Shown: positions 45,916 to 57,314 of the stretch, piece after piece
How positions within the stretch are numbered: position 1 is the stretch's first letter
How the letters are laid out: each line of letters opens with the position of its first letter
Source: Thelephora terrestris
Taxonomy: Eukaryota > Basidiomycota > Agaricomycetes > Thelephorales > Thelephoraceae
Reading direction: 5' to 3'
NCBI GenBank assembly: GCA_015956445.1
Contig: WIUZ02000014.1
Coordinates: 496,001 to 560,000 of the forward strand
DNA length: 64,000 bases
Translations under genes and position numbers: made by a program
Notes under the pieces: model-generated
What the model was told of the DNA's origin: nothing
The model's database searches: none
The model's input: the letters and a program-made list of their open reading frames with translations, nothing else

Positions 45916-47950
45916 ATGTCCGAATCCGATGGCGACTTCTCCGACGAACTTCTCGAACTTGCCGGCGCCGGCGATTCTCCTGAGAAGAAACGCAAGAAGC
46001 GTCAAGACTTCTCAAGCAAATCGTCGAAACGAAGAAAGCCAGAGTGAGTATGTTCTGTGCTTTGACACGACGCGGGAGCGGTAACAGAATCATATCATCC
46101 ACCTTCAATTTCTCCCCACCATCTATTTGGCGTGCTTTGTTGGACCTTTGATAGCGCGGACACGGGCGATGAGGGGCCAGGGAGCGGGGAGGGCCAGGAT
46201 TCAAATCCATACCCATTAGAAGGCAAATACGTCGATGAGGCTGACAGACAGAAGTGCGTATACACTACTGCGTACACACGTCACAACGATTGACGACTTG
46301 GCCACCTTCAAGGTTGCTCTCGATGCCTGAGATTGAACGTGAGGGGATTCTCGAACAGCGATTGGAGGAAATGCAGCGTTTCCAGGACGCACGGAACCTG
46401 GATCAGATGGTCAAGGCCCAGAAAGGTGGCGAGGCAGAAGCCTCCAAAATGCCAAAACGTGCGCGTTTGGCGTGAGTTCCCGGACTTCGTGACTTACCGG
46501 CGAGAAACACAGGATCCCAAGCTGCGCGTGGGTGGAACAAAGAGAAGTCTCGGAAGCTGGACGAGTACAGGGCTAAACGACTGGCAAAGGGTGACAAAAT
46601 AAAGGTCAGACTGTGGTCGCTCTTGGCATGTTTCGTGTCATTGACACCTCCTTCCCAGAACAAAACCAATTCTCCGAAGCGCGAGCGGTCCTCATCTCCG
46701 ATGGAGATGGAAACAGAATCCGAGGAGGAGGAAGATGGCCAAATTAGCAAGTTTGAGGAGCAAGAAGAACGCGAACGACAGCTCTATGGCCAGCCCACGG
46801 CGGTTAATGAGACCTTGACTTGTGAGGACATGTGCAAGTGCCAAATCACTCGCACGATGTTAGCCAAGCACTATGCCGCACCTTGGTTCGCCGATTTCTG
46901 CAAAGGTATGCATTCGTATGCTCCACTGGCGTAGCCCACTGACGGATGCGAACGTGACTAGGAGCTTGGGTGAGATACTGTATAGGAGTCGACAAGGGCC
47001 AATCGGTCTATCGGATTTGCGAGATCGTTGGCCTTGTGGACGCGCCCAAAGTGTACAAGGTGGACGAGCAGAACTTGAACCAGAATTTTATCCTGAAACA
47101 TGGGGACTCCTCAAGGGAATGGCCCATGGACCGGACGTCCAATAGTGCTTTTGAGGCAGTACGCTCCCACCCCCTGGTCCCTGAGCGGCTATTCACCTGT
47201 GGTTCAGGGCGAATTTGAACGGCTTACCAAGGCAGCAGAAAATGACAAGGTTAAACTACCAACGAAAAAAGAGTTGATCAAGAAAGCTGAAGAGATGACG
47301 AAGCTGAGCACAGCGATCATCACCGAGGTGAGTCTTATACAAGTTCCGACCTGGCGCGCTTTTGGCTTAAACAAAGCACAGAGTGATATCAGCGCGATGC
47401 TCGCCCGCAAGCAAATGATGTCCAGCAAACAATCTGCCGCCAGTGTGCGCATCCAGAAATCGCGCCTAACACAAGCTAGAACCCTGGCTTTCCGTCGACA
47501 AGACATGTCTGAGGTCCGATCAATAGATGTTCAACTCGCAGAGCTCAACGCAGCCAACCCAGAGATGGAACGTGAAGACGCGGCCACCGATGTCATGGCC
47601 AAGGTGAATGAACGGAACCGAAAGGCGAACCTGGAGGCGACGCGGAAGGCGGAACAGATGGAGGCGGAAAGGAGGAAGAGGGAGAGGAAGTTAGCTGCAG
47701 CTGCGAGAGCGAGCAATTCACCTGTACCATCCGCCCTGGCCGCTCTCAAGATCGGCACCCCGAGGTATGTGATTGATCCTGCCCCCATGAAGAGGAGACG
47801 ACTAACATACTGCCGGTTAGGCCCATGACGCCGAGCCTCAACGACATCACACCAGAGCTTGCTACGGCATCTTCTTCGGCTGTTCCTGGCTCGACCGATA
47901 GTTTCGAAGCATCCATTGCCGACGTAGAGATAGATCTCGGCGACTTTTAA
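45916..47950 (+). CDS. RTF1: RTF1, Paf1-complex subunit with Plus3 domain
   Basis: Multi-exon gene. The acidic N-terminus MSESDGDFSDELLELAGAGD and KKRKK block precede the region REGILEQRLEEMQRFQDAR, which fits the histone-modification domain of Rtf1. The Plus3 domain follows: ITRTMLAKHYAAPWFADFC, GAWVRYCIGVDKGQSVYRIC, IVGLVDAPKVYKV and LILKHG-type FILKHGDSSREWPMD. A coiled-coil tail (MAKVNERNRKANLEATRKAEQ) leads to the end ...VEIDLGDF. Known role: recruits Paf1C to elongating Pol II through phospho-Spt5 and promotes H2B ubiquitination by Rad6-Bre1; RAD6 is also in this window. A decayed copy of its 5' end is at 40229-40433. Confidence 0.9.
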
Positions 47951-48501
47951 CGTTACTCGGCATGAAAGAGGGCCTTGGTTGTTGTTTCTTGCTTTGCACG
48001 GTTGTACTTGCCGTGACGTGCCCGCGCATACAGAATAATGGATTTCGTTCACAGTCGCGTCAACGTCGCGCTTTGCCGGTTGAATAATGTATCCATAGGT
48101 TCGGAACTTTGTAATTTTGGATCTGCGTACCCGCTAATTTGATACCTCTTGCACCCTTTCTATTTGCAGCTAGGTCCCTCCGTGCGTCCTTGGCCACCAC
48201 GCAGCTCCGTTGGGAGGACACGTTGGTCTCAGCAGTGGCGCATGATGTGTATCGCCCTTCTTGTGTTTTCTGCCCGTCTCGGCATCCTCGGACGGTAAAC
48301 GTTGAAATCGAACCAAGTGCTGTTTGTATGGAGCGCGGGAAGGTCCGTGTGTTGGTCTTGGCCAACTCCCCTTCCGATGTAATTCAACTTCAACCTTCGA
48401 TCGCTCGGTTGGTGATACAAAACGACTCGTGCTCTCGACAGACCAACTTATCCACTCCTCGCCCCCATCCTCGTACAGGGCGCACAGACCTTCTATTCAG
48501 C
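47951..48501 (+). other. Intergenic, no gene supported
   Basis: RTF1 3' end and promoter of the alginate-lyase-like gene; a frame opening at 48139 is continuous with that gene but lacks a better start than 48502. Confidence 0.45.
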
Positions 48502-50245
48502 ATGCCCATCCTAACACACCCTAAGTCCCAACTTGCTCGTGGCATTCTATCACTCATTCTAGGGGCCCTGCCTACGACCGTCTACTCTTTGACGAGCTAC
48601 GCAAACGACTTTGTCGATCCGAACTACATTCTCGGAAGGAATTTTCCTGCAAACACTGCAATCGCTCAGAAGACCATCTTGAAGTGGGCCGATCAGTATG
48701 CGGCTTTGGGACCTTGGAGTATGTGTTTCCCTCTCTCGAATAGCACCCATGGGGGTTTCTCGAGGACCGCCGGTCGGTGCTGACATCGGAACCACCTAGG
48801 CGTCATGAACAAGACCATCGTTCCACCCACGGGAGACAAGCACACATACATGAGTTGGTTGCCGTACTGGTGGCCGGATTGTTCAAACGTGGGAAACACT
48901 ACCGTGCTCCCCGAGAAGGAAGGTTCGTGCGCGTCGCCCATTCTTCAAGTTCCACGGGTTCTAACTTCACTCACAGTTTACACTAAATGTAAATATGTGT
49001 TACATGACGGTAAATTCAACCCAGACGTTAGATCGGTCAACGATACCGGCGCGTTCCAGACCATGTCCGATGCCGTCCTATATAACACTCTTGCTTGGGC
49101 TATCAACGGTTCCGACGTCTACATGAATAACGCGGTTCACTACATCGATACCTGGTTCATCAACCCTGCGACCTATATGTATCCAAACCTCGACTTTGCC
49201 CAGGGCAGGCGCGGAGTTGGCGGCAACAATGGCTCACAAACGGGTGTCCTGTGAGTCCCTTGTCAGGATTATGGGGTACGTTCCTGGTCAAACTAACTCG
49301 GATACGAAGTGACCTGAAGGGAATGACCAAGATCTCCTCTTCCCTCATGATTTTGCGCAACGCCACAGCCAGCGCTTGGACGAAGGATCTGGATGACAAG
49401 ATGAACCAATGGTCGACCCAATACATCGATTGGCTTGAAAACAGTCCACTCGCCCTCGGGGAGAAGGCCGCTGCGAAGTTGGTATCTCCACTGATTTCGC
49501 CTTCGGCTATAAGTTGATCCCGTTTCTTATCAGTAACCACGGTTCTTTCTACTACAACCAAATCGCCGCCCTCAAGTTTCTGGTTGGCAATAGCACTGGA
49601 GCTTTGACCTCTCTTGACGAATTCTTCAACGGCATCTACAAGAACCAGATTAATGCTGACGGGGAGCAACCTCTCGAAGCGAAGCGAACAAGACCATATC
49701 ACTACCGCGCATACAACTTGGCTGCTCTGATCGTAAGTCTTTACTCCATAATCTGTGATGTCTCAGCGTTTACACAAATTTCCATTATTCTGCCTCTATA
49801 GACAAACGCACGTCTTGCCAAATACGCAGGTTGGGACGTCTACCAACATACCACTAACTCTGGCGCGACGATCCAGAAGGCCCTCGACTTCACGATGACC
49901 ATCGACCCTGGTAAAGAGGTAGCTAGCGAACTCTACCCGATCGTTGCGGCTGTTGGAGCGATCTACGGCGACCCAAATGGAACGTACACCAGCTTCCTCG
50001 CTCGCTTTGATGAGGCCTACCCTGCGGAACCCCACTTTCTATGGAACCAACCTCTAAACGACAAGGGCTGGGCTTCTCGTAATCCCAACCACGGTGAAAA
50101 TACCGCACCTGGCAACAGCACCGTCACGAAGAAAGGAACTGGTGGTAATATACCCACAAAACAGTTTAACGGAAGCATCAGGGTCTTTGCTGGTACTATC
50201 TTCTTGACAACTCTTTGCGTGCTCGTTTCTTGGGTTTTGGCCTAG
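48502..50245 (+). CDS. Secreted, probably GPI-anchored alginate-lyase-like enzyme
   Basis: Multi-exon gene. Signal peptide at the N-terminus (hydrophobic ILSLILGALPTTVYS). Family blocks: YAALGPWSVMNKTIVPP, GDKHTYMSWLPYWWPDC, YIDTWFINPATYMYPNLDFA, and NNHGSFYYNQIAALKF across an intron, with the Asn/His/Tyr expected in the alginate_lyase (PF05426) active site. Then KRTRPYHYRAYNLAAL and a C-terminal hydrophobic run (IFLTTLCVLVSWVLA) after a Gly/Thr/Asn-rich spacer, typical of GPI attachment. Fungal members likely cleave uronate-containing polysaccharides; the real substrate is unknown. GPI11 elsewhere in the window belongs to the anchoring pathway. Confidence 0.85.
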
Positions 50246-50474
50246 GCTTGGAGCGACCCTGCGACTCGTGCACACGCCACAACAGATAATCAGACTGATA
50301 CTCTTGGACTGGGTTTACGTTCTTTCCTTCGGTTACGCCACCTCTGACCATCGCACCTAAAGAGTAGCCAATTCAAAAACAAGGGTATTATTTGCTATAC
50401 CGTACATGCAATACCAATACATAAATACGACACCGCATGATGATGGAGGACTCTAAATGTGTCCAAGGATATGA

Positions 50475-50675
50475 ATGCCCCATGCCCTGCAGGACTCCAT
50501 ACTTTTCACCAGAAAAGACGGCGAGAAATTCCTTGGAGATAGAGAACACTTGCTGAGGGACACAACCAGCCGGACGTGTCCGCTGATGGACGAAGTGGAC
50601 ATAGCCCAGGCCAGCTTGCTTGTTAGGGGCGTGACCAATGATTCTGGCCACATCGTGACAGTCGACCAGGGATGA
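50475..50675 (+). pseudogene. Possible fragment of a short-chain dehydrogenase C-terminus
   Basis: A 66-codon frame ends EVDIAQASLLVRGVTNDSGH-IVTVDQG, which resembles the last helix and VDGG end of SDR enzymes (usually D-I-A-x-A-x-L-F-L-A-S-D...G-x-x-x-x-V-D-G-G). No Rossmann GxxxGxG or YxxxK part was found upstream, so it appears to be a remnant. Resemblance is by eye. Confidence 0.35.
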
Positions 50676-52638
50676 ATCGATGCAGGTCGCACGATGTCAG
50701 TCCACCGCCTTAGCGGAACCCACGGTTCCCTCCGGTCTCGAAACCTTCACTTTGTACACAAAGCACTTCTAGTGTGGCCACGCTCCGGAAGATAACGGTA
50801 TGGCCGTTGCCGGTGCTGGGGGGATTGTATCAGGGTGAGGGATGGGATGTCCTGCATTCCTCCTGGGGTAAATCGTAGAATGTTACCGAAGGGGAGGGTA
50901 AATTGGGACGTAGACATTCATGTTCTTGAACGACTCCCACATCGCACTGCTGGGATCCGTCAATAATCTGTGACTTCCAGGTTTTTGTGTACACTTGCCA
51001 AATACAAGGGAGAAGGGCACCAGGCATTCTAAAAGGTGCAATTGTGATGCAAAGCCCGCTAAAGGCCTTTACTAGATTGCCGTAAAGTGGTGGCGGACCA
51101 ACGGTGCAGAGGATTCTTCTGGGGCTCGATGTTGAGAGATGATGCGGACACCAACACGTCGCAGACCAGCTGCCGATGGGACCAGCCCGATCGATAACTA
51201 CGCGAGGACGGAGCCAAATGTGACGGAAAGGAAAAGAAGAGTCGCCACGATCGCGTCGTCGTCTCCCCTGCAAAGCCTTTCAATCCACTCTACTATGCGG
51301 CGGTAGGTGAACTGAGAGTCGGTCGCGTAGCCTATGCCACCCACGATGCACGAGATGCCGAGGCCATGAAGCGCGAGGTTGAAGGCGTCGAAGAGTGAAT
51401 CTGCAGGGCCCATTGGTAGAGGTAGGTGGCGCAGGTGGTATTGTCCAGGGTGGTGGACTGCAATTACTTATATACATCACTGAGAGCAGGTTCTGACGTC
51501 CTTTGCATTGACCGTGTGAGAAACAATGGCCGGATACAATGGCGCGATCGAGAATGGGACACCGCTGAGGTGCCGAAGCTTGGGCCACAACAAGCCTTGA
51601 AGGAAGTAAGTGCCCCATGTTACACACAGCGCACAGTGCCTGAGAGAAAGCGTGTGTATCGTCGATAGTCCACCGTAAGCAGCGGTGAGGAGGTCGTCCC
51701 GCGCAATCATTATTACACGGTTCAATATGGGTCGGGGCGATGGAAGTCAATCCAACGTAGCACAGAGGTCGCCAATTCTCGTAAGTCCAAGACCAGGGTG
51801 TCTGATATGCGACGCAGTGAAGAGAATGGAATCGGACCATGCCAGGAGAGAGGTGGTCGGCGCTTCCTGGGGCTCATTGCAAACAACATTGCGTTACGCT
51901 TCGACAGACCGCCATTGCAATAGCCGATCACATCGCTCTCACCTAGACTATGAGCACCTTTTCTTCTGGCTATTTCGCTGTCGGGGAACACGGTCCCATC
52001 ATCGACGCATTCTGGAGCTAATGCAGCATGCGCGTGTCAGGACAACACCGGGATTCCTCACCCGGGAGGCGTGCGTGGAGGAGGTGGGAGGTGACGGTGA
52101 TAAAAAGCCTCGAATTCAAAGGAGCGTGGTCTCTGAAAAGTGGCAGGAGAGGTCATGATGGTCAGGTGCACGGAACGGCGTGGGTTTCGAACAAGCGCTG
52201 GATGGCATCATGGGAGCCAGTCACTATTCCTCTGACGGTTTCGCCTTTCAACCAGCACTTGCTGATAAACAGCATGTAACGCGCCTCACACAGCCTTCCC
52301 CTTATCCACTAGAGAGTTCCTCAGCTTCACCCCATCCTCAGCCTGTTCCCCTCTGTCCGCGTGACCTCGACATCCCCGCGACTCAGCGAACTGTGTTGAC
52401 TTGAGACGGAAAGCAGGACGGCCGAAAGCCACGCAGCGCAAATTGTACACGAACAAACCGCATGTTCACCCCAATGGGTCTATCGAAACGCAAACGAGTA
52501 GCTGTCAATCACGAACCGGCGGCACCTCGTCACCTCGTGTCGTACGCCCTTTTTGCGCAAGGCGATCGGGCGTCGAATGTACATCCATAAAATCGCCTCA
52601 CCGCCAGATACTTCCTTTCACTCACTCGTCCATCTCTA
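50676..52638 (+). other. Long stretch without a firm gene
   Basis: About 2 kb. Minus-strand frames between 51990 and 50830 contain hydrophobic segments (e.g. MGPADSLFDAFNLALHGLGI near 51413) that could be exons of a membrane protein, but I could not join them or name a family. The part from 52280 on leads into the TKP2 promoter. Confidence 0.4.
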
Positions 52639-55600
52639 ATGACATCCTCGGCTTCCGTCCGTACGACTCTCACCTCACTACTAGATTAATATCACCAACA
52701 TGAATTAGTTTCAGAAACGACTTCGTGGCAAACCCTCTTGACCCTAGATCGTAAATCCAATGACTTTACGCATTCGGCAAGACGACTCTTGGTCGAACAG
52801 AGGACTCGGGAATACGAGGCCTCGCAGTTTACCGAGGAGGAAGCTTCCAATCTCATCGAGTTGATTGAGCAGACGGTATGCCGCCTATCACTCGATTGCG
52901 GATGATGGAAGCCAGGCCAACTCCACACAGATCCTCAAACATCCGGACATCGCAGGGGAACTCAAAAGTGTAGCATTCACTGTGCTACGAAGATTATGTG
53001 GTACATTTGGGATGCTGCCGAGGTCTTGCATAATCAACGAAGATTTCAGGGCGAAAGAAGAGGCGCCTTTCGCATCACGCGGATACGTTGACCTTTGGAA
53101 ACTGGATTGGGATGGAAGAAAGGTCGCGGTGAGGACGTTGAGGTTCGGTCCCGGTGATGATAGGAGCGAGACAACGATGGTGACGATTTCGTCCGTTGGC
53201 CAATCTCTTAGGATCTCAAGGGGGACTAAACACGATTTTTAGAGATTTTGTAAAGAAGTACTGTTGTGGAAACTCTTGGATCACCCCAACGTTCTCCCAT
53301 TTCACGGAGCTTCAATGGGTCCGGACCAGTATCGCATGGTCTTCCCATGGATGGAGAACGGCAACGTCCTCAGTTATACGAGAAAGAACCCGGAGGCTAA
53401 CCGGCTTCAATTTGTGAGTCTCATTGGCCAATGCATAACCGTGAAATTCGACCACCGTTCCTTCCCTCGTAGTTGGTGGATGTAGCAAATGGTCTGAAGT
53501 TCCTTCACCGTGCGAGTTTAGTGCATGGGAACATTCGGGGGGTATGTCTTACTACCATGGTCGCGAATGGTGGCACCTTGCTGAAGATCCCTTCAGTCAA
53601 ACATCCTAATCAGTGACAGTCGGCCCCCACAAGTCCTTCTCTCGGATTACGGCTTGAACACAATTGTATTCGATGCTTCCTCGTTTAGCAGGGCGTCCAT
53701 CAATTGGACCGCACCAGAACTGTTGGCTCCCGATAATGCTACTTCTCAACCTTCCGTCTCGAGTGACATCTATTCACTTGGCATGGTCATCTACGAGGTA
53801 GGTCTCAACTCTCCACCGAAGCGAGGGAATCTCACTACCGTTAGGTGCTCACAGGGGCGGCTCCATTCGAAAGGAGAGGGGATATAGAGCTGGCTTGTAA
53901 GGTCGTCCTCGAGGACGAGCGGCCGCGTAGGCCGAGAGATTCAGAGAAATTGGGATTTACCGATGAGGTCTGGGAAGTTTTGCAAAATTGTTGGGGAAAA
54001 GAACCATCTACGCGACCGTCAGTCGATCTCGTTGCCGTTTGTTTGAAGCAAGCGGCGGAAACTTGGGTGGTCGACGTTCCTGCTTTCATGCTTGCGAGTA
54101 GGGCTGGGGTAGACCAAGTACTGAATTTGAAGGAGGACCAGGCCAAGGATTTTGCAAACCAGCTTGACACGGTGCGCTGCCGAGATTGGACCTCACCTTT
54201 CTGTCGGAGCTATGATCCTGACGCTACATCACAGACCCTCGACAGTATTGGCATCAGTGGACACTCGGGGAAGACATACTTGAAGTATCTCCAGAAGCTA
54301 TGCGACGCATCCGGTGTTTTGCCGGCCTCGTTTATGCTTACAGACGGATTCGAACACATTGAAACACTGTCATTCGCGAAAGGCGGATTCGCAGATGTGT
54401 ACAGAGCGACGTACAAGGGTCAGCTAGTAGTAGCGAAGACTCTCAAGACCAGCTCCCTGGAAGATCTTGAAAACTGGCACAAGGTCTGGGGCCTAATCCC
54501 TGGTCAAATCTGGAATCTACTTACGTTGCATCTCCAGCGGTTTGCGAAGGAAGTCGTAGGATGGAAGTGGCTTCGGCATGAAAATATTCTACCATTCGTC
54601 GGGGTCACCTCTGAACCTCCGCCCTTTTCCATGGTCTCGCCATTGATTGAGAATGGAAATATCATGAGTTTTATCAAGGCCAATCCAGATCAGAATCCTT
54701 TCAATCTCGTGGGTATCCTACATGGATTCCTGGGTGTTGCTGACTCGACTCTTAGCTCGTGGACGTGACCAACGGCCTACAATACCTCCACCGACATGAC
54801 TTCGTTCATGGTGATCTTAAAGGGGTGAGACAGTCGTCTTCGTCCTTGCGCGATGCCAGGCTGCGTTAACGGACGACGACACCCAGGCAAATATCCTCAT
54901 TAATTTAGAACGCCGCGCTTGCTTGGCGGACTTCGGGCTTACTGAAATCATAGGGGAGGTGAATTTCTGTGACGAGCATAGCGACAATAGGGTGGGGGGC
55001 ACCATTCGGTGGATGGCTCCAGAGATTCTAAGCCCGGAAATGTATGGGTACGTCAAATGTGCTCGAAAAAAGCTACCCTCGAAGAGCATGGATATATACG
55101 CCCTTGGAATGACGATTCTCGAGGTGCGTACAAACTCATCGGACCCACTCCTTTTACCACCTGACCTCAATTTTTTCACTCCGCAGGTGATCTCGGGCCG
55201 GAAACCATTCGAGCACACCAACCCAGACGCTGCAGTCATTCAGAAGGTCTTGGGCGGGTTTCGCCCTGAAAGGCCCTCCGTGGGGTTCTCGGACGCGTTG
55301 TGGACGTTGTTGACCCAAACGTGGCTGGAGGAGTTCGAAACCCCCGAATCACAATCCGTACGCCCCAGTATCACCGACATTCTCAAGCTGCTGCAGGATG
55401 AGGCAGACAATTGGATTCAGCCAAGCAGGCCTCTCCAGAGGGTTTTTTCAAGTTCAATGAAACCAAATCGCAGTGGTGTGTCCGCCGTCCCTCCAGGACT
55501 TGCTCCTGTGACTTACCTGGTATCGCAGCGGCGAGTTCCACTGGTTCCTCCGGATATGCGAGCCAACATTTATGTCGTACTGGTTCGTTTCTATCTTGGG

Positions 55601-56004
55601 TTTGGCAAAAGAATGTGCCCTCACCCCAATCTCCAGAAGATAATACTGGACAAGCCCCGCCTCGTGGTCAAACTGTTGATGTCGAGATCCTCCTCAAAAA
55701 TCTCGATAACCTCATCGGCCCAGCGCCAACTGACGATCCTTCAAGTTTTCCGCAGAATTTTGAGCACGAAGAGCAGCCGGGCCAGGTCCCAGAGCAATCG
55801 CAAGCTCGTTCATCACTGCACATTTACATTCCTTCGTCTCCGCCTCCGCCTCCGCCTCCGCCTCCCCTTCCCCGGGTTCCTTCTGTGCTCCCACGAACAA
55901 GGAAGCAGGGCCCTGTAGGCAGGGCATGGGACAAGCTCAAAAAGTCGTTCATGGAGAAGTTTCTGAACCGAGCCAAACAGTGCCTAAGCTTTCGGACAAG
56001 CTAG
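52639..56004 (+). CDS. TKP2: tandem pseudokinase-kinase, TKL-like
   Basis: Paralogue of TKP1 with the same exon plan. Domain 1: SRGYVDLWK, VAVR (Arg at the beta-3 Lys), RFCKEVLLWKLL-type alpha-C, HGNIRG-SNIL (Asn for catalytic Asp), LLSDYGL, NWTAPELL; predicted inactive. Domain 2: KGGFADVYRATY, VVAKTLK, FAKEVVGWKWL, HGDLKGANIL, ADFGLTEI, GTIRWMAPE; predicted active. One uninterrupted frame (53845 to about 54480) holds both the C-lobe of domain 1 and the start of domain 2, which proves they are one protein. The tail has a Pro run coded by (CCGCCT)n near 55840-55865 and a basic helix GRAWDKLKKSFMEKFLNR. The end is shifted in frame relative to TKP1. Confidence 0.82.
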
Positions 56005-57314
56005 CTCCTGAGCGCGATGACGAGGTGAATGGCCTATTTTGGGGGCACGGGCCGAAGTCCACTATCACGAAGTGATAAGCTCAGCTCACAACGAGCTCGT
56101 AGTATACTGTTTCTACGCCTATTGTATACATTGTCCTGTGATTATTTGTATTTCCAAATCTAAGCTTGCGTCGGAGGCATTGGTTGAGTATAGCCGCTCG
56201 CCACTCTTGCTCAACTAGTACCTCCACACTGTACGCAGTGCACCTGACACTGATACCGGATCCAGAGCTCCGCTCTCTTCACTACAAGATTTCCGCCGAG
56301 TTGGCGTTCCGGATCGGACCATGGTTGCTGACCCCGACCCCGGCGACGTTTGTGGTCCGGGCTTGGGGGGGATTTCTGCAGACCCTGGGCGAAGTTACTG
56401 AAAAAATCACTGTAAAAACTGTGAGAGCGAATGTTTGGTGCTTTCAAGCATTGATTGTACGGGCACCGGAGAGTCCGGAGTCCGGAGTCCGACTTCTGTG
56501 GCATTGACTGGACTTATGGTTATCGAGTTACATCCACTGTAAGTAGTCCTCTGTGCTGATTAAGAAATTTTCAATTGCTGTGCATCCGTCTCGGCTGCGC
56601 CAACTCTAGGCCATACTCGTCGCGTCTTCCTGCAGGGAGGCGGTGCAATTTGCGATAGGGTCAGGGCGTGATGGACGAAGGGTAATGATGTGAATGATCT
56701 TGTGCTTCAGGAAGGCTTTTTGTTTTGTTTTCGAGACATGGTAGCAGCAAGGATGTCGCTCAGAGATAAGGTCGAGCCCGTTCCCCTGTAGGATACTATG
56801 AGATTCTTCACCGGACTAGATCAATCAGAGTCAGTGCTGTGATTCCGTTATGTACAGACCTGCTGAAGGCGCGTGGCTCAAGCCATGACATACACCCTCT
56901 CTAATCTTACTACCAGCGGGCAAGACCTTTGCGATAGGGGTCCCGGAAATGATTCCTGTTTACCGCATCAAACCATATTTTCAGTTTCGCAGCCAAAGAA
57001 TTGCCGCCAATCTCCCCAGTGGCTTGTCGACGATTAGCGATTGCGGACCGGAGCTAGGCTGGAATCCAGCCTCAAATTCAGAGCAGGGGAGGAGGATGCC
57101 AGGGGGGGGGGACTGCTGTTAACCGGAGCCACAACCCAACTCTCATCGCAGACCGAGAGGGGTCCGGTGATCCGCCAAGTGAACTGACCAGATATCTGGG
57201 TCTTGATGCTGACCCGCCTCAAGATGGACTTAGCCTGCCTCGTGGTCTCAACCGCATTGTTTGAGTCCAACACCTGCCGTCGAACACGCCCCCCTCCTTC
57301 CTGCACCCGCCACC
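56005..57314 (+). other. Intergenic, no gene supported
   Basis: About 1.3 kb. Contains a small tandem repeat of AGTCCGG (three copies near 56471-56491) and a G8 tract near 57105. No conserved coding frame. The start of KNL follows a CCGCCACCATGG context. Confidence 0.45.

Noticed and set aside
50830-51991. Possible multi-exon membrane protein on the minus strand
   Set aside because: Hydrophobic pieces occur in three frames, but no consistent set of splice joins or family signature could be found.
56471-56491. AGTCCGG triple repeat as a regulatory array or CRISPR
   Set aside because: Only three 7-base units with no spacers; a simple micro-repeat.
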